NCBI GenBank assembly: GCA_030704615.1 | Contig: CM060733.1 | Location: 20,646,001-20,710,000 of the forward strand | Reading direction: 5' to 3' | DNA from: Takakia lepidozioides | Taxonomy: Eukaryota; Streptophyta; Takakiopsida; Takakiales; Takakiaceae | DNA length: 64,000 nucleotides | Shown: one piece after another, positions 42,835 to 56,100 of the stretch | How the letters are laid out: every line of letters begins with the position of its first letter | Numbering within the stretch: the stretch's first letter is position 1 | Made by a program: the position numbers and the translations under genes | Notes under the pieces: generated by a model | The model's input: the letters and a program-made list of their open reading frames with translations, nothing else | What the model was told of the DNA's origin: nothing | The model's database searches: none

Positions 42835-45800
42835 AATTTCAAAATTATAACAAATATGGTTGTACAGCCTTTTTCGAGTGGGCGCTATTGGTTCGTCATT
42901 TATTCATTTCACTTTCATCCTTCTTGGATTATATATAAGGGAGGAGGGTCACCAAGCTCCTCACTTCTTTTGGCGCATACACTTGAGGTTGCTTTGGATG
43001 TTCTCTTCCATTAAACGAAAGTGTAGCCCAAGAAGAGGGTGCGCACATTTTGTCGTTGTGGCTTCCACCAAAGCCACTTAAGAAGATTGTGTATAAGCTC
43101 AACACTACAACCCATATCGACCCACTTGGGTTGCTGACAGGTGTAGTAGTGTTGGGCTATCGCATTGCACTCTACATTCACAACACGTTTATTTATAGCG
43201 ACTGTTTTTTGTTGCTTACATCGTTAGGACCCAGGGGAGTGGATATTGGGTGAAGATGAGGTAGGAATGAAACCCTTGGTATACGACAATCCCGAACACT
43301 GTCAGTGCCACTGGTAGTGTTGAGTGCAACCTATGTAGATTAAAGCTTTCTTATCGTAAGGATTGGTTGCTCGCTCACCTCAGCTATAAAGATGAGAAGA
43401 GTGTTTGGGTGGGTTTATGCCCTAAAGCATCCATGCGGGTAAAATGTCACTTTGCCTAGTGTAGAGGCAATATTCCAATGTCTTTGGATCTGGACATGAT
43501 CTCTGAGCAGAACACTCCATCTTCTCGTCAGTGATAGTGTAGCTATTAATGATCGACTTGGATGGATCGACAATATTAGGTACAGCAGGCTAAGGGAGAG
43601 TATGCAACACGCTGTTAGTGAATGTCTCTGTCTCTATCTCTCACTCTTTCCGTCTCATTGTCGAAGATGTTGACAACCCTCGTCTTCCATCTATCCTACA
43701 CGGCGAAGTTCAAAATCGTTTATAAATACACGGTCTCGCATCTACCAAGCTGCAATTCCAACAAACAATATGTTATAAATTTGAAATAATCATTACTTTA
43801 TATAACCTTATATATTATAAAATTATATTTCTATTTTTTTTAACTTTAATTTTTTTTTAAAAAAAAACACACACCAAAATCACGCACTCACTAATAAGTA
43901 CTGCAGTTTTTGTTTTTTTTTAGAATAAATGTTGGCTATTGTGAATCGATCCTGAATGCATTCGTATTCATACTATAAGATATCCATACGAAAGAAATAT
44001 GATAGCATTAATAACATCAAACATTAATACATACCTCCAAATATGTTATATGGAGGTTCGTATCCGCTGGTAAATTTGACTGTTGAGCGACCGCCGAAGC
44101 AAAACAAGAATCTACCCTGCATTGGATTATGAAACTAGTAAATAAGCATGTCATGGAATTTCCTTGTCGCATTTCAATGCAAACGTCTTATTATTCATGT
44201 TTGACATGTTAAACTATTATGTGTATGAGGTTTACAGATCATAAGAAATACTAAGGCTCCCTTAATTATACAACGGCCACCAAAAATCATAAAAGAGGGA
44301 ATAGTTTTGTCCAACTACCTGTTTGGAGTGGAGAATGATTTGGATAGGACCACGTTTAAGTTACGGTGGATTGCGAAGTTAGGCAATGGGTGGGGCATGT
44401 CAGGCCCACTGGAGCCAGTACTCCCAAGACCGGCCTCTCAGATGGGTATACATGACTATATCTGTGTGGGTATACGTAATGGGCGCACACACACGACACG
44501 AGCACCTCGGAGGTGCGAGGTCGTGGGGTCTCGTCCACTCCATCGATTGGTGTTACCACCTTTCCCACAAAATGCCGTAAATCACCGAGTTCAACTTACG
44601 TTTCCTTTCAAAGATGACGTTGTACTTATTCGATGGATTTGTTTTTTTTTTAATATTTTATTTTCTTCTAAATAATGATACTTGACGAAATTCTTTTGGG
44701 AGCCAGTGACTGGGCATCCGGGCTTCATTTTCCACCATTACTTGGAAAGGAATAAAAATAAATAAAAATAATGTCAAAAAAATGCGAAGGTACAACAAAT
44801 AGTTTAGCCACTTACCCCAATCAAATGCCCCTCGAAATATACACAGGGAAGAATTTCCAAACTTTCTTCATCCTGCTCTCGAAATAGTAAATGTCGTCGC
44901 TGCGTCAAACGTATATATTAGTTTGTTTGTTTTTTAATTTTTACAGTATAGATGATATTTATAAATATCAAGTTTAATTAAAACTGAAGTTTTATATATC
45001 TTATCTATTTTGTAACGTGTGTAAACCAGAATGTAGTAGCAAAGGTTGAACTACTTGAAGCTCAAACATCGTTTTTTTTAAATAAATAATAAATATTAAT
45101 AATAAAATTTATTTATACATAGAACATAAAACATGAATAATTTTAAAAAAAAAACCATGGGCATCAAACATGGAAAAAACCACGTTGTAAACACGTCACT
45201 TACACTAGAAAATCCCAGCAAACAACGTCATGCTTTCCCTCTTTGCGTATCTTTTCAGTTAATGACGTTGATTCACTTAAAAAGTGTTATCGCAACTATC
45301 TCCAAACAATTACTCAAAATTAGTTTTTTCTTAAATTGTTTATTATTATGCCCACTGAAGACACAAACATGTGACTCAAAACCACTCTTATGTGTGGCCA
45401 TAACCACTACACATCTTATCATTTCTTACAATAATCGTTTACCAGATCAATCAACGTATAATATATATAACCCAAAAAATATGTGTGCTTATGGCGCAGG
45501 TCGTGAGAGTCTAAAACTATGGCATTTTGTCCATATTGGATGTGTGAGAGTCATAATATGGCACGATACTCAACTTCGGTGCTGCACAAGCATGAAGCAC
45601 ATTGATCAGGATTAACGTGTTATTATTCAACTTTGGATTATCATCAATCAATGTACCTAACGAAATAAAACTATATACACACTCATACCATGTAAAAAAG
45701 ATGCAATGGAGAGTTTAGTTTGATAATGTTAGTTCTATAAAGTAAAGAGATATAAAGGGATTTCTGTTTTAAAACAATATATATAAACACGTTAACAACA

Positions 45801-46390
45801 AATTTGCATTTCCCACATGATTTCATATAGTATACTTCTTACCCTACTGCATGGATCATTTCGCTCCAAGTTAGGCTAAAGTAATGTCCTAGTATTTTCT
45901 TTCCGACGATGCCATTATTTTTTAATTGTGCAGGTACTGCAATGCTGGATCCGTCTAAGCCTATAATGCCATCTCTCACCCACATGTTTTTTTCTCCAAT
46001 AGGGCTTTATCGAAATCCGCATCTACAGTTGTTACAAGTAGTTAATCCATTAGTTCTAATTGTACGTATATGTTGATGTTTGAATATATTTACAACGTGG
46101 GCTACAGCAAGGCGATAGTAAGACAATGATTGCATTGGCTTGTCTCGAGTTTAAACCATGTCAGCTGTTTCTCTACCTTCGGGCTGGGGCTCTGCAATGC
46201 CTCTATGGCTCCCATTTGAGTGTTTATAATTGGGCTCAAGGCCCAGTTGCTGGGGCTGGAAACTATGTGTATACACATATAAATATATACATGTATTTAT
46301 TTAAGAGAAATTATAAGGAAAAATTGTAAAGCTCAAAATCTACTAAAATGTCCTAACGGTAACAATGCTTGGATCCATGGCACACGGTAT
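42835..46390. other. Long AT-rich interval, no gene recognised
   Basis: Frames such as plus 44307-44675 and plus 45133-45615 are open but show no known motif. They sit in low-complexity AT-rich DNA. No transposon protein was found. Confidence 0.4.
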
Positions 46391-46979
46391 TTATCCCAGA
46401 TAAACACTTGGGGTCGAATTTATTTTCAAACCTCCATGTTCAATAACATCCATAGTAATCTTATCGTGCACCATAGCACCGGTAGTAATGTAACCATCCC
46501 GATATTTAATTTCATAACTACATTTGTAAGACGAACTTTCACGACAGTCGAAGTGTTGCGAATCAAGTCCCTCTTGTATAATTGCATAATTCATCCAATT
46601 TGTTAGACAATTCACCCTCTTGGCCAATGTCGGTTTGTAGAGTTCATTATCTCCCTATAAATAAAACATTGCTTTTACATCAGATTAACATACAAAAAAG
46701 TCAAACTTATGTAATGGTATTATAATGTCCCCCCGCCCCCTTTTTCTTCTTCCTTCTACTGTTATTGGTATATGTCTGATTGATGGTTTGGCCAAAAAAA
46801 CAAAAAAAAAAACAAACACACCTTTGTACAAGGACTTATAAGGTAGTATAAACATGCATGATTATGTGTAAACATACCTTGGCACATGCCACAAATGTAC
46901 CCATCGCGGGACCAGCAACATTTTATCCAAATAAGTTCACTCCCAGTATCTACTATTAGATGATAAATCCTTTCTTTTC
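46391..46979 (-). pseudogene. Nucellin-like aspartic protease (family A1), N-terminal fragment
   Basis: Minus strand. Block 1, about 46979-46878, reads YHLIVDTGSELIWIKCCWSR, with the catalytic DTGS, then ICGMCQ before a GTATGT donor. Block 2, 46654-46391, follows a TATAG acceptor and reads NELYKPTLAKRVNC, then KCSYEIKYRDGYITTGAMVH and DKITMD. This matches the plant A1 family order: DTGS, cysteine-rich loop, LYxPT, CxYEIxYxDG flap region and TxGxMVxD. Block 1 ends in phase 1 but block 2 opens in phase 0, so the join is off by one base. An in-frame TGA also lies just before block 1. The second catalytic Asp and the C-terminal half were not found. It is probably a truncated pseudogene. Confidence 0.65.
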
Positions 46980-47389
46980 ACACTACACATCCATACACTG
47001 CTTGACACGTGTAATTCAAAAATACCTTCACCCTATGAATAGTTCTAAATAAAATATAATTGGAGCCTTTAACCTCTACCCTATATTCATTTAAATGCTC
47101 CCGCCTATATTTCTCATACCTTATATTACTTTGAAAAATGTTCTAATTTTTACTTGTAGAGCTTAAATGGCACCCTATATTTTTTTGCACGTTAGGTGGT
47201 AATTTTTGGAAGTGGACCCCCCAAGCCAATTGCAGCATCCGTATCATAGTCCAATATACACCTACGTTGCGGTGTGATTTGGGCGGCACTATGGCTGTGT
47301 TCCTCTAGGTCAATCCCAAAATAATAAATAAGTGTTAGAGTAAGTTGATTGTGCTTGTATATTATTTTAAAATATTACATGTTGACATT
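46980..47389. other. Unassigned spacer
   Basis: AT-rich, no gene or repeat recognised. It could contain eroded 5' sequence of the protease fragment. Confidence 0.35.
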
Positions 47390-47930
47390 GCAAACTTGCA
47401 AAGGAAATGAATCCATAGTTTTATCTCTATCTAGTGAGTTGGTACATAACATGTTCATTGTGATATACATTATACCATGAATCCTGTGCGAATATCATGT
47501 ATTGTTACCACTACTAAATAATGCCAAATTCATCTGGATCAAGATCCAACAATTTGTGCAGAATTTTTACAAACCACAATGTAGATATATTGAGTTCTTT
47601 GATGCGATATTACAATTAACCACATTACCACATTACACGTGTGGTATCAATAACCACATTACAACTTGACATTGCAAACTCATAAAGAAAATGAATTCAT
47701 GGTTTTATCTCCATCTAGTGTGTTGGTACATAACATGTCCATTGTGATATATATGTTATACCATGTTCATCCCATTCGAATATCATTTACTGATACATAT
47801 CAATACTCAATATTGTCTAATTAATCTGGATCAAGTTTTAACTATTTTGGCAAAAAAATTATAAATTACAATATAAATATATTGAGTTAAATGTTATTTG
47901 ATGCGATATTACCATTAACCACATTTGAAA
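47390..47930 (+). repeat. Tandem duplication, about 295-bp unit, two copies
   Basis: Copy 1 (about 47390-47640) and copy 2 (about 47682-47930) share GTTTTATCTC-ATCTAGTG-GTTGGTACATAACATG, CATTGTGATATA, ATCTGGATCAAG, ATATATTGAGTT and GATGCGATATTAC-ATTAACCACATT. A third partial unit may follow (about 47940-48000). Confidence 0.7.
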
Positions 47931-48201
47931 TCCATCTGATGAAGAAAAATGAATATTTTATCACATTGATTTTGTACTGACATCGAACTATTTATCCATA
48001 TTCAATAATGTTTGAACGATTTTAAAAAAAAAAATAATCATGAACCCAAATTGATGATCAAACACTTGAGGAGGTCTGTGATTGGAATGCGTACCGTGCG
48101 ATTTGAACGTCTAGACTTCCTCGAACATGCCATAGCAGCATGTTGTGTGGATACCGTACCTCACTTCACGTCCATATGTGCAACTAGCAGCTGTCATATT
48201 T

Positions 48202-48833
48202 TGTCAAGGACGAGAACATGACTGAACATAAACAAGAGATCAGACTAGAGGTACAGGACTAGACAAGAAGTGAAGGTCGGCGTGGCCGAATGCATGATGA
48301 GTAAATAAGAATCAAGACGATTTTTATAACAATGAACAAGAGTACAAGATATTGGAACACGACTTGAATACTGGAATGCTGGAAACTGGACTGGAGTACC
48401 AGATACTGGAAACTGGGCTAGAGTACTGGGAATTGGAAACAAGAGTAGCTTGAACTGATGTTAGCGAGACTGAAGAGTGTCCAGTCTCACCTCCTATATA
48501 TACTGGCTACTAGAAGGTTCCCTAAGAGGCTTCCCCAAATGAGGTTTCTTGATGGAAAAGTTTCCAAGGTTAAATAAAGGTTTCTTGATGGAGAAGTTTC
48601 ATTAAACAAATGAGGTATCTTGATGGAGAAGTTTCATTAAACAAATGAGGTATCTTGATGGAGAAGTTTTCTCCAAGTTACTCTCGATAATTTGGTAAAC
48701 TCCCGGTAACTTGGTAACTAATGGTATTTTATGGTAAATTATGGTAGATCATGGTAGATCACGGTAATTTTTAGTAACTTAGTAACTTCTGGTATTTACT
48801 CCTGGTAAGTTCTTCTGGGCTATGTCCGTGACA
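48202..48833 (-). mobile_element. Solo LTR, copy 2 (inverse of 6450-7011)
   Basis: Read on the minus strand it starts TGTCACGGACATAGCCC and ends CTCGTTCTTGACA-like (plus-strand start TGTCAAGGACGAG at 48202). It carries the same GGTAACTT/TTACCA repeats, the AAACTTCTCCATCAAGA blocks, a TATATA region, and the AGACTGAA/TTCAGTCT pair followed by repeated CCAGT motifs. It is about 70 bp longer than copy 1 because of a local duplication of the ACAAATGAGGTATCTTGATG unit (about 48606-48670). No clear 5-bp duplication is visible. Confidence 0.75.
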
Positions 48834-49855
48834 TTTTGCTGTTAAGCCTCTTTGGATTTTTGTATCTTGTTAAATTCTCTTGTATGTTTTTTTTGCCCAA
48901 TTTTTGGTATTATCTTTAGAGTCTCAATTATCCTTTACATTCGAACTAGCATGAATGTCATGGAAATGATATGATCCCTATATTTGATGACTCACCACAT
49001 TCCACCCAAGTCGTAAGTCGCATTGTACTCTAAGGATTAATAGTATCGAAGTTTAAAAGACCAGAATTTGCAACGTTATTAGCCATATCTTAACACACTA
49101 TGTTCCTAAGGGCATGAGAATTTAACGTCCTTAGAAATAACGGTAGATACACTTGTGATGTCCCATAATCTCTTAGCCTTATAAACAACTTTATCATTAT
49201 CTTTCTGTCAGAGTTCATTCATGTTTTAAGTAGATGACGGCCGGACGCCGTTATAAGTCTGTTTGACCCAGACCTTGTACAGCTAACCCTATATATGGCT
49301 AGTTGCACCTCAGCCTTTCATGGTTCAACGGATTACTGCGAGTTTAAGCTGTGTTTACGAGGCGATTTGGGTTGATAAGGGTTGCGCTGACGGTGGTTCT
49401 ATCACTTATTAAATTTATTCTTTGTTTACGTTGTCATCTTACTTCCATATGCAATGCTTTCGGTTATTCTTTGTGATTTGAGTAGTGAAAGAGAAGGTGA
49501 TTCAGACCTCATTGTCTTTCAAATGATGAACGACACGACGTATGCGGGGACCGCCGAAGATCAAGTGAACAGAATGCACGTGACAAACGATATATTATAA
49601 TTTTGATCTAATATATCTTTAAGTAATTGCAACAATACAAACATATAATATATACATATCATATAGTAAGATATGATGGATAGAAAAATAGTTTCATAAA
49701 ATACTTACCCCTGAATTGTTGAAAAAATATTTTCATGCTGACGTTGAAAAATTTCGAGTTGGACCACCACTGTCAACAGTGCCGTCTTCCCGAATATTGA
49801 CCGCATTATGAAAATGTGATATTGCTACGTACTTCATGTTAAATCACCTACAGGT
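48834..49855. other. Unassigned spacer
   Basis: AT-rich intergenic DNA with no recognised gene, repeat or RNA. Confidence 0.4.
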
Positions 49856-49863
49856 GTAGTTAC

Positions 49864-50627
49864 CAGTGTTGGCCGGGTATAGCACTCTACCCCGGTTAAT
49901 GAGTCGGTTACCACCCCGGTTAGTAGGTATACATAACCGCATACAGGGTATTTTTACAAAACATAACAAATAGATAACCGACGGTTGGGAGGTGAGTATA
50001 TATATGTATATGTACCCTATATTAAGGTTAGCACTACACGTATACCCGGATTAGTAAGGCGTTTTGACCACCCCTAGAGCGGTTACATATATGACACGTC
50101 TCCTCACACAACGCAGCTACATTGATTGCCATGCTTGCCTGCATGCCTCAGTATTGGCAACTTTTGCAAGAGGTGCGCTCAGTATGTATAACTTATTGCT
50201 ATGTTAAATGTTAGCCAACTTATCTCTTTGGTTTTTTTTTTTTTTTCTTATTTTAGTCATTTTATTTGTCATTGTGGATAAATCTATGATGTACTTGGAG
50301 CATTCTAGCATTACCTATTTATTACTCATCTTTATTAAAGGTTCTCATCTTCATTTGGATGTCATGTAGGAATTGATTATTTTTAACGAAAATCATTGAG
50401 AAATACAAGCGCATATATGTAACCGCCAATTGCATATATATCCGCCAATTTTAGGACACCTCTAACCGTCTTATTCATAACCGTCTAAATTTGAAGAATT
50501 TTGTAAAATAGATAACCGGTGGATATACTAAAATAAAAAATTTAGCCTTATACATAACCATGGAGTGTGTCCATCCCAAAAATATTGAAGTAACGCATAA
50601 GTAAATTCTTATAACCGGCCAACACTG
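49864..50627. mobile_element. hAT-type MITE, intact ends
   Basis: 764-bp element with perfect 13-bp terminal inverted repeats (CAGTGTTGGCCGG at 49864, CCGGCCAACACTG ending at 50627). It is flanked by a perfect 8-bp duplication GTAGTTAC at 49856-49863 and 50628-50635. An 8-bp duplication with CAGTG ends is diagnostic of the hAT superfamily. The interior has many AACCG/CGGTTA motifs and no coding capacity. An older copy is at 9198-9950. It probably depends on a hAT transposase in trans; the hAT remnant at 53.2 kb is too decayed to supply it. Confidence 0.9.
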
Positions 50628-50675
50628 GTAGTTACCAAGCTTCTTATCTTAGTCACAATCATCAAGAGTTATTAA

Positions 50676-53010
50676 AATCGGAACCGCCAGAGCAGAATTT
50701 GTTTTTTTATTTTTTTTATTTTTTTTTGAGATCGGGACCGGCAGAGCTGGTGGTCCCAGTTCATTAGATATTTTATAAATAATTGGGACCGCTCGAGGTG
50801 ACTATTGTTAATTTATTAAATAATTTTTTATTATTTTGAAAATTTGGGACCGTCAATGACCGCCTTCATTGGCTGTCCCGATTAATTAATTTTTAAGAAA
50901 AATAGGGACAACCAAAGCTGGCAGTCTCGAATTTTTTAAATGAAGACCGCTAGAGCTTGCGGTCCTGAATAGAAACCATTGATTTATAAAATATTTTATT
51001 AAACTTTGTTTAGCGATCCCGAATTTTTTTCAAAATGTTTTGAAAATTTTCGACCACCAAATATGACATGGTGGCTTACGTAGTACTATGTTAATTTATG
51101 CAATATAAAAGGTTAAAATTAAAAATAATTACATAACTGAAAGTCAATTTTTGAGCTGGCAGTTTCTAAACACGATCAAGCCACTCACAAATTGTTGAGG
51201 GTTGTTTGATCTCAGACTTGGTAATGTGCAATGTGGTTGAGGTAGATAATATGTGAAAAAGACGTAGTTACTACTTTTAATTCATTTAAATTCGCCCAAT
51301 ACAGATCATTGGCTACGATCTAGTAGAGATATGAATTCTGTGTTTGTGTCTGTCATTGTGTTATCTCCTGCCATTATGCATATGAATATAGTGTTTGAAG
51401 AGGCTGACTAGGTCATCATTATAGTTTTGGAGCTTATCGGATACACGATTACATGGTTCATGCAGACGTCCAAGTTAGTCCAGTACTACTGTCACTACAA
51501 CTATACCCCGACACGATGCACAATCATCCACAAATGCGCTAGCTCTTATGAAAGAATGTGTACATTCGTGTGACTCAACCACAATGAGAGGCGAATGAGC
51601 TTCGCAGAAATGCCGTGTCATAGCCTCCTCTTGGATAAGTAGGTTAAAAGAAGACGAAGGACTTGCAGCAAACAGTGACAAACACTCCACCATTCCGCTA
51701 AGCCATGAGGTGATGCTGCAATACTTAAGAGAGTCATTCTCCTGGTTTTGTATGGTCCCACAATTCGTCACATATCATGCCACACTCTCCTAGCTATATT
51801 GTACTATTTGTTGTAGGTCTACCGAGGTGAATTTTAAGCCCCAGCAACCTGAACAAGCACCGCTGCTTCAAGCTCTATGTGATAATCGACAGGTATAGCA
51901 AGAGCGTTGGATCTCCTTGGGCTGCTAATTCTTTGTGAAACCAATGCAAAAAATTCGCAAAATAAGATAAAGAATCCACATTGTACAATCGACAAATTCT
52001 CACTTTTGAGTTAATTGGGCACACATCATATGTACTAATATGTCTACAGCTAGGCCATTCCAGGAATGTGCTCCGAAAACGGATATGACTATTGACACAC
52101 AGAACGCTTATTACTGACATTACAAAAACGACCTAATCTGGTTTCTATCAAAGTCTAAATGTACTCATGAAACTCAACAGATGAATGATGAAAATAGTAT
52201 TGTATGGCCTTATTACGAGAAGGAATGGATCTCACGTAGGAGGATTCTGACAGATGCTACAATCAAAATACATGTAGAATCCCAAAGTTGTGTGGCCTTA
52301 TTATGACGATATCACACAGAATTCAGAATTCATACTCGAATTTAGACTGTGTGGCCTCATTGTAATGAGGCTGTTCCTACAAAAAGAGCCACCATCCACC
52401 ATGTCAACAAACTGGTGTTTATGACCTCGTTTTTGTTGTTTTAAGATAACCAAGGTAATAATAGGGTCTGTTTAAATATCTTGGTGTCTGCTGTCAAGTC
52501 CTTCTCATGTGCGGCCTCCTTACGACGAGGGCCATGCAAAATTCAGAGCCGTCTTACATTAACAACTAGTATTATATTAAATATAGTCGTATTGACTGCT
52601 GATCTGTAGTGGCACTTGGGTGGAAATATAAACAAGGTATCCCTTGACGAACGTTGGCGACGAAGACATCGTCAATTGGTTCGTGAGCGTCGCTTGAGAA
52701 ACTGTAATCTGGCCGTGTTGATAGAGGATTGAATTCATACTTAAACAATGATATTTTTTTTAATTTTGTAATTAAATTTGGGACCGCCAAAAGTATCGGT
52801 CCAGAATTTTAATTTTATGTATTAAAATCGGGTCGGCCAGAGCTAGCGTTTTTTCAAACTATTTTTAAAATTTAAAATCGGACGTCAAAAGCTGGCGGTC
52901 CCAAAAAAAATTATTGTTTTTCATTAAAATCGGGACGGTCAGATCAACGTTTTTTTTCCTTAGAAATTCTTTTTGTTCTGAAATCGGGACCGACAAAGCT
53001 GGTGGTCTTG
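50676..53010 (-). mobile_element. Possible CACTA-like relic bounded by GGGACCGCC arrays
   Basis: Two short arrays of degenerate palindromes, GGGACCGCCAGAGCTGGCGGTC-type, lie at 50676-50972 and 52778-53010, separated by T-rich spacers. Between them, on the minus strand, are frames at 52120-51875 (FANFLHWFHKELAAQ) and 51771-51475. These have no motif I can name with certainty; the WF-containing string is weakly reminiscent of the DUF4216/4218 neighbourhood of CACTA transposases. No CACTA terminal bases were found. The paired arrays are the main evidence for a single element of about 2.3 kb. Confidence 0.35.
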
Positions 53011-53189
53011 ATATACCCGTCCTTCTGTTGAGGGAGTCACACAGAATACACTGGACGAACACGAAGTTCATTTTTCAGCGTTAAGAAAGCAAGGGCCATG
53101 GTAGAAGCCATACAATCGCAACTCACCCACATGGTCATTTTTTGCCATCAATGATGGTAGACATGTGGTTGTGGACAATCCCTAGGTAA

Positions 53190-56100
53190 TGCGCTACATT
53201 ATTTGTCACAATGCAACCCTAGGTCCAGCCATTGTAATTTTGCACAGTCGATGTCGCATAGGGTTGATTACATATAATAAGGCTAATGGAATTAATGTTA
53301 TGAAGAAGCATGTAAAAGTTGAGCACTCTGCACTGTCTGCGAAATGGGTATAAGAAGTAAATAGTAGAACCAAAGATCATTTAGAGCGCCAGAAAGCAAA
53401 GAAAAGAGCAGGTATCAGCCCTACTGCTATTTCAGATTTTTTTGGCGCCATCGATTATTTCAGAAAAGATCACGAAGTTCAAAAAGGTTTCTTAGAGGAT
53501 CTGATCATCTTTGTCATCAAGTCCTACATGCCCCTTAGGACAGTAGAGAGCATATGGTTGCAAAGACTTTGCTTACGGCTGTGTCCTCATGTTGTTTTTC
53601 CATCGGGCAGTTGCAGGGTTGAGTGGACCAAAAACGGCAGATCCTGCTCCATTAAAGTCCATGACCAAAAAACAAAGTTGAGGATACTATCCCAAAATAT
53701 TTTTTTAGTGATAGATAATGGTATACTGAACATATTTAGTAAAGAGTCCTACCCCAAATATTAAAGATATAATTCATTAAATATTTTAGTCTATTATTTA
53801 GAGAAATTATGAAAAACTAAAATTAGAGTTTACAAAAAAAATTCAATATGACACCTAGCCATTGAAGATTATAGGTTTTTATACTTCTAAAAAAAAAATT
53901 GACACCCAAAATCCAAAAACAAGATGAGTTATAAACTTTTCAAAAAACGCCTATTGTTTTTACATATATTAGTCCATATGAGTCAAATGACAAATGATTT
54001 TGTCACTTCAAATCCATACCTATGATGTGGACCAAAATGGCCACCTTACGTCTAAATTTCAATGGAATTCACTAATGACAAATATGAGAACTTGAGTCCA
54101 TTGTAATTTCATTCATTGCGGTAATAGTCTACAATGACTGTGTTCAAAAGTCCATAGCGGAGTCATTTCTTATCGGATTCATGATTGAAGAGTTGCTATG
54201 GGTGCGTATTGAAACTAAAAATCCAATGATATATATATTTGCTGGTTTTAATGAGTTAATTCAATTTCAATTGATGACACCATCAATTGCAGTCATCTAA
54301 AACTGTGCTAGTAACATCCATTTTGGTCCAGTCAACCCTGCATTCACCCCATCGAGAAAGGTCTTCACTGATGATGTGTTACCCAAATTGGTTGAGAAAA
54401 CCATGCACACTTTTGTGTACCCTGTTTTGTCTACATGTATCTCAGTCACCACAAGCTTTGACCTATGGATGTCAAAAGAAGCTCACGATGTATTTGCCCT
54501 TGTTGTAAACTATGTAACTAGTGAGTGGGAACCCAAACATGTCACTTTTGGGTTGTTTGACGCCACTGAAACTATTATAGCAGCCATGGCAGTAAAATTA
54601 CAGCAACTTCTTGAGAAGTTCTCCCTTACAAAGAAAATAAAAAAATGTGAACGCGTTGCCGAAGCAAACTTAACTTATGGTATCACTTGACCCAGAAGGG
54701 CTATTGCCTTTCGGTAGGAAGATGGACACCTTTGTAACAACCAACAAGGTGGTTTGAACCCACAACCACTTGTAAGAGGGTATATGCCCTTATATGCCCA
54801 TTGCTGGGCTACATGTTGGTTGTTCTCACAAAAAAGATCATTTGATATGTCAAAGACGAAAGAGCAAATCTGGTCACTATGACATTGACATTGAGGACGG
54901 TTGTAAGCTGTGAAAGTCTAGGGTTGGTGACCCATTCTATGATTCTTGTTTTGGACATGCTATGTCCAAAGCATGCCAATATGCTACAAATGATGAAAAG
55001 ATGTGTGCAGAGGTATAAGGTATGTTTCCATCAAGAGTGCACAAGCTGAAATCCAGAAATGCATCACTTGGCCTAAAAAGTCGGGGAAGGGCCGTCAAGA
55101 ATGGCACAAGGCATGCATTGATTCTTGAATGAGGTCTCGTAAGCTGAACAAGGTTCTTCCCAACCTATTTTGATTATGCTCAAAGTCTCTTAAAGTACCT
55201 AGTAGTGTTGGTCACATTGTTGTTATCATACATGATTTAAGGTCAAACTTGGGAGCTTATACTTGTGCTTAAAATTGCAAGTTTGCGAGTAGGCCGGTGA
55301 TTCTTTTTGAAGAGGCCCTACGCTTCTGAAATGCCATCAGCCTTTGCTACAGCCGACAAACCATTGCCCTAGCAACTCGTGTACCTCTTGCAAAAATGTG
55401 GGCTATTGCACAAGGAGTCACGAATGCTCTCTCACATGTGGTAACGAAGTGTCTGCTCAACCAATCACATGGTCATTGGTTGCTTATTGATGTTCTTCAT
55501 TATGCCATAAATCTGACTTTGGATTTCAAGGAAGACATAGCCAATAGGCCGGACCACCTTGCCAACATTATGTCACAAAACTTCGAGTACGAATTGACAG
55601 ATTTGGATGTGAATATGAAGCATGAGGTCATTGATGTGTTGGCCTCTTTTCTTGCATTCACAAGGAGGTATGATGATCAGAAGACAACTCACAATATGTT
55701 GAGTCTGATGTTGGATCCCAGATTTAAGGGCCTAGGACTAGTGACAGCTTTGCTTGGTCGTGATGCAGCTATGTAGGTGGTTGTAGAATACGACTCAAAG
55801 TCACTCATGCATATGCTCTTGACATGTTACCGCTACACAGCTCCATCTCATGTGATTGAGGAACATGCAAGCGAGAGCAATCTTGATTTCTTTCAGACTA
55901 CAGAAACAAGTGTTGAAACAACAAAAGATATTGTTGTGAGAGAGCTTTATCTTTACAGACACTATCAAGTTGAAATTGATAAGTGTGAGTTCCATTGGCG
56001 TGGTGGAGAACTCATGAAGCCATGTTCCTACAGTGGGACTTTTAGCCTGACAAATCCTGGGAATTGTTGGGAGTCAGATTGAAACTGAGAGAATTTTCTC

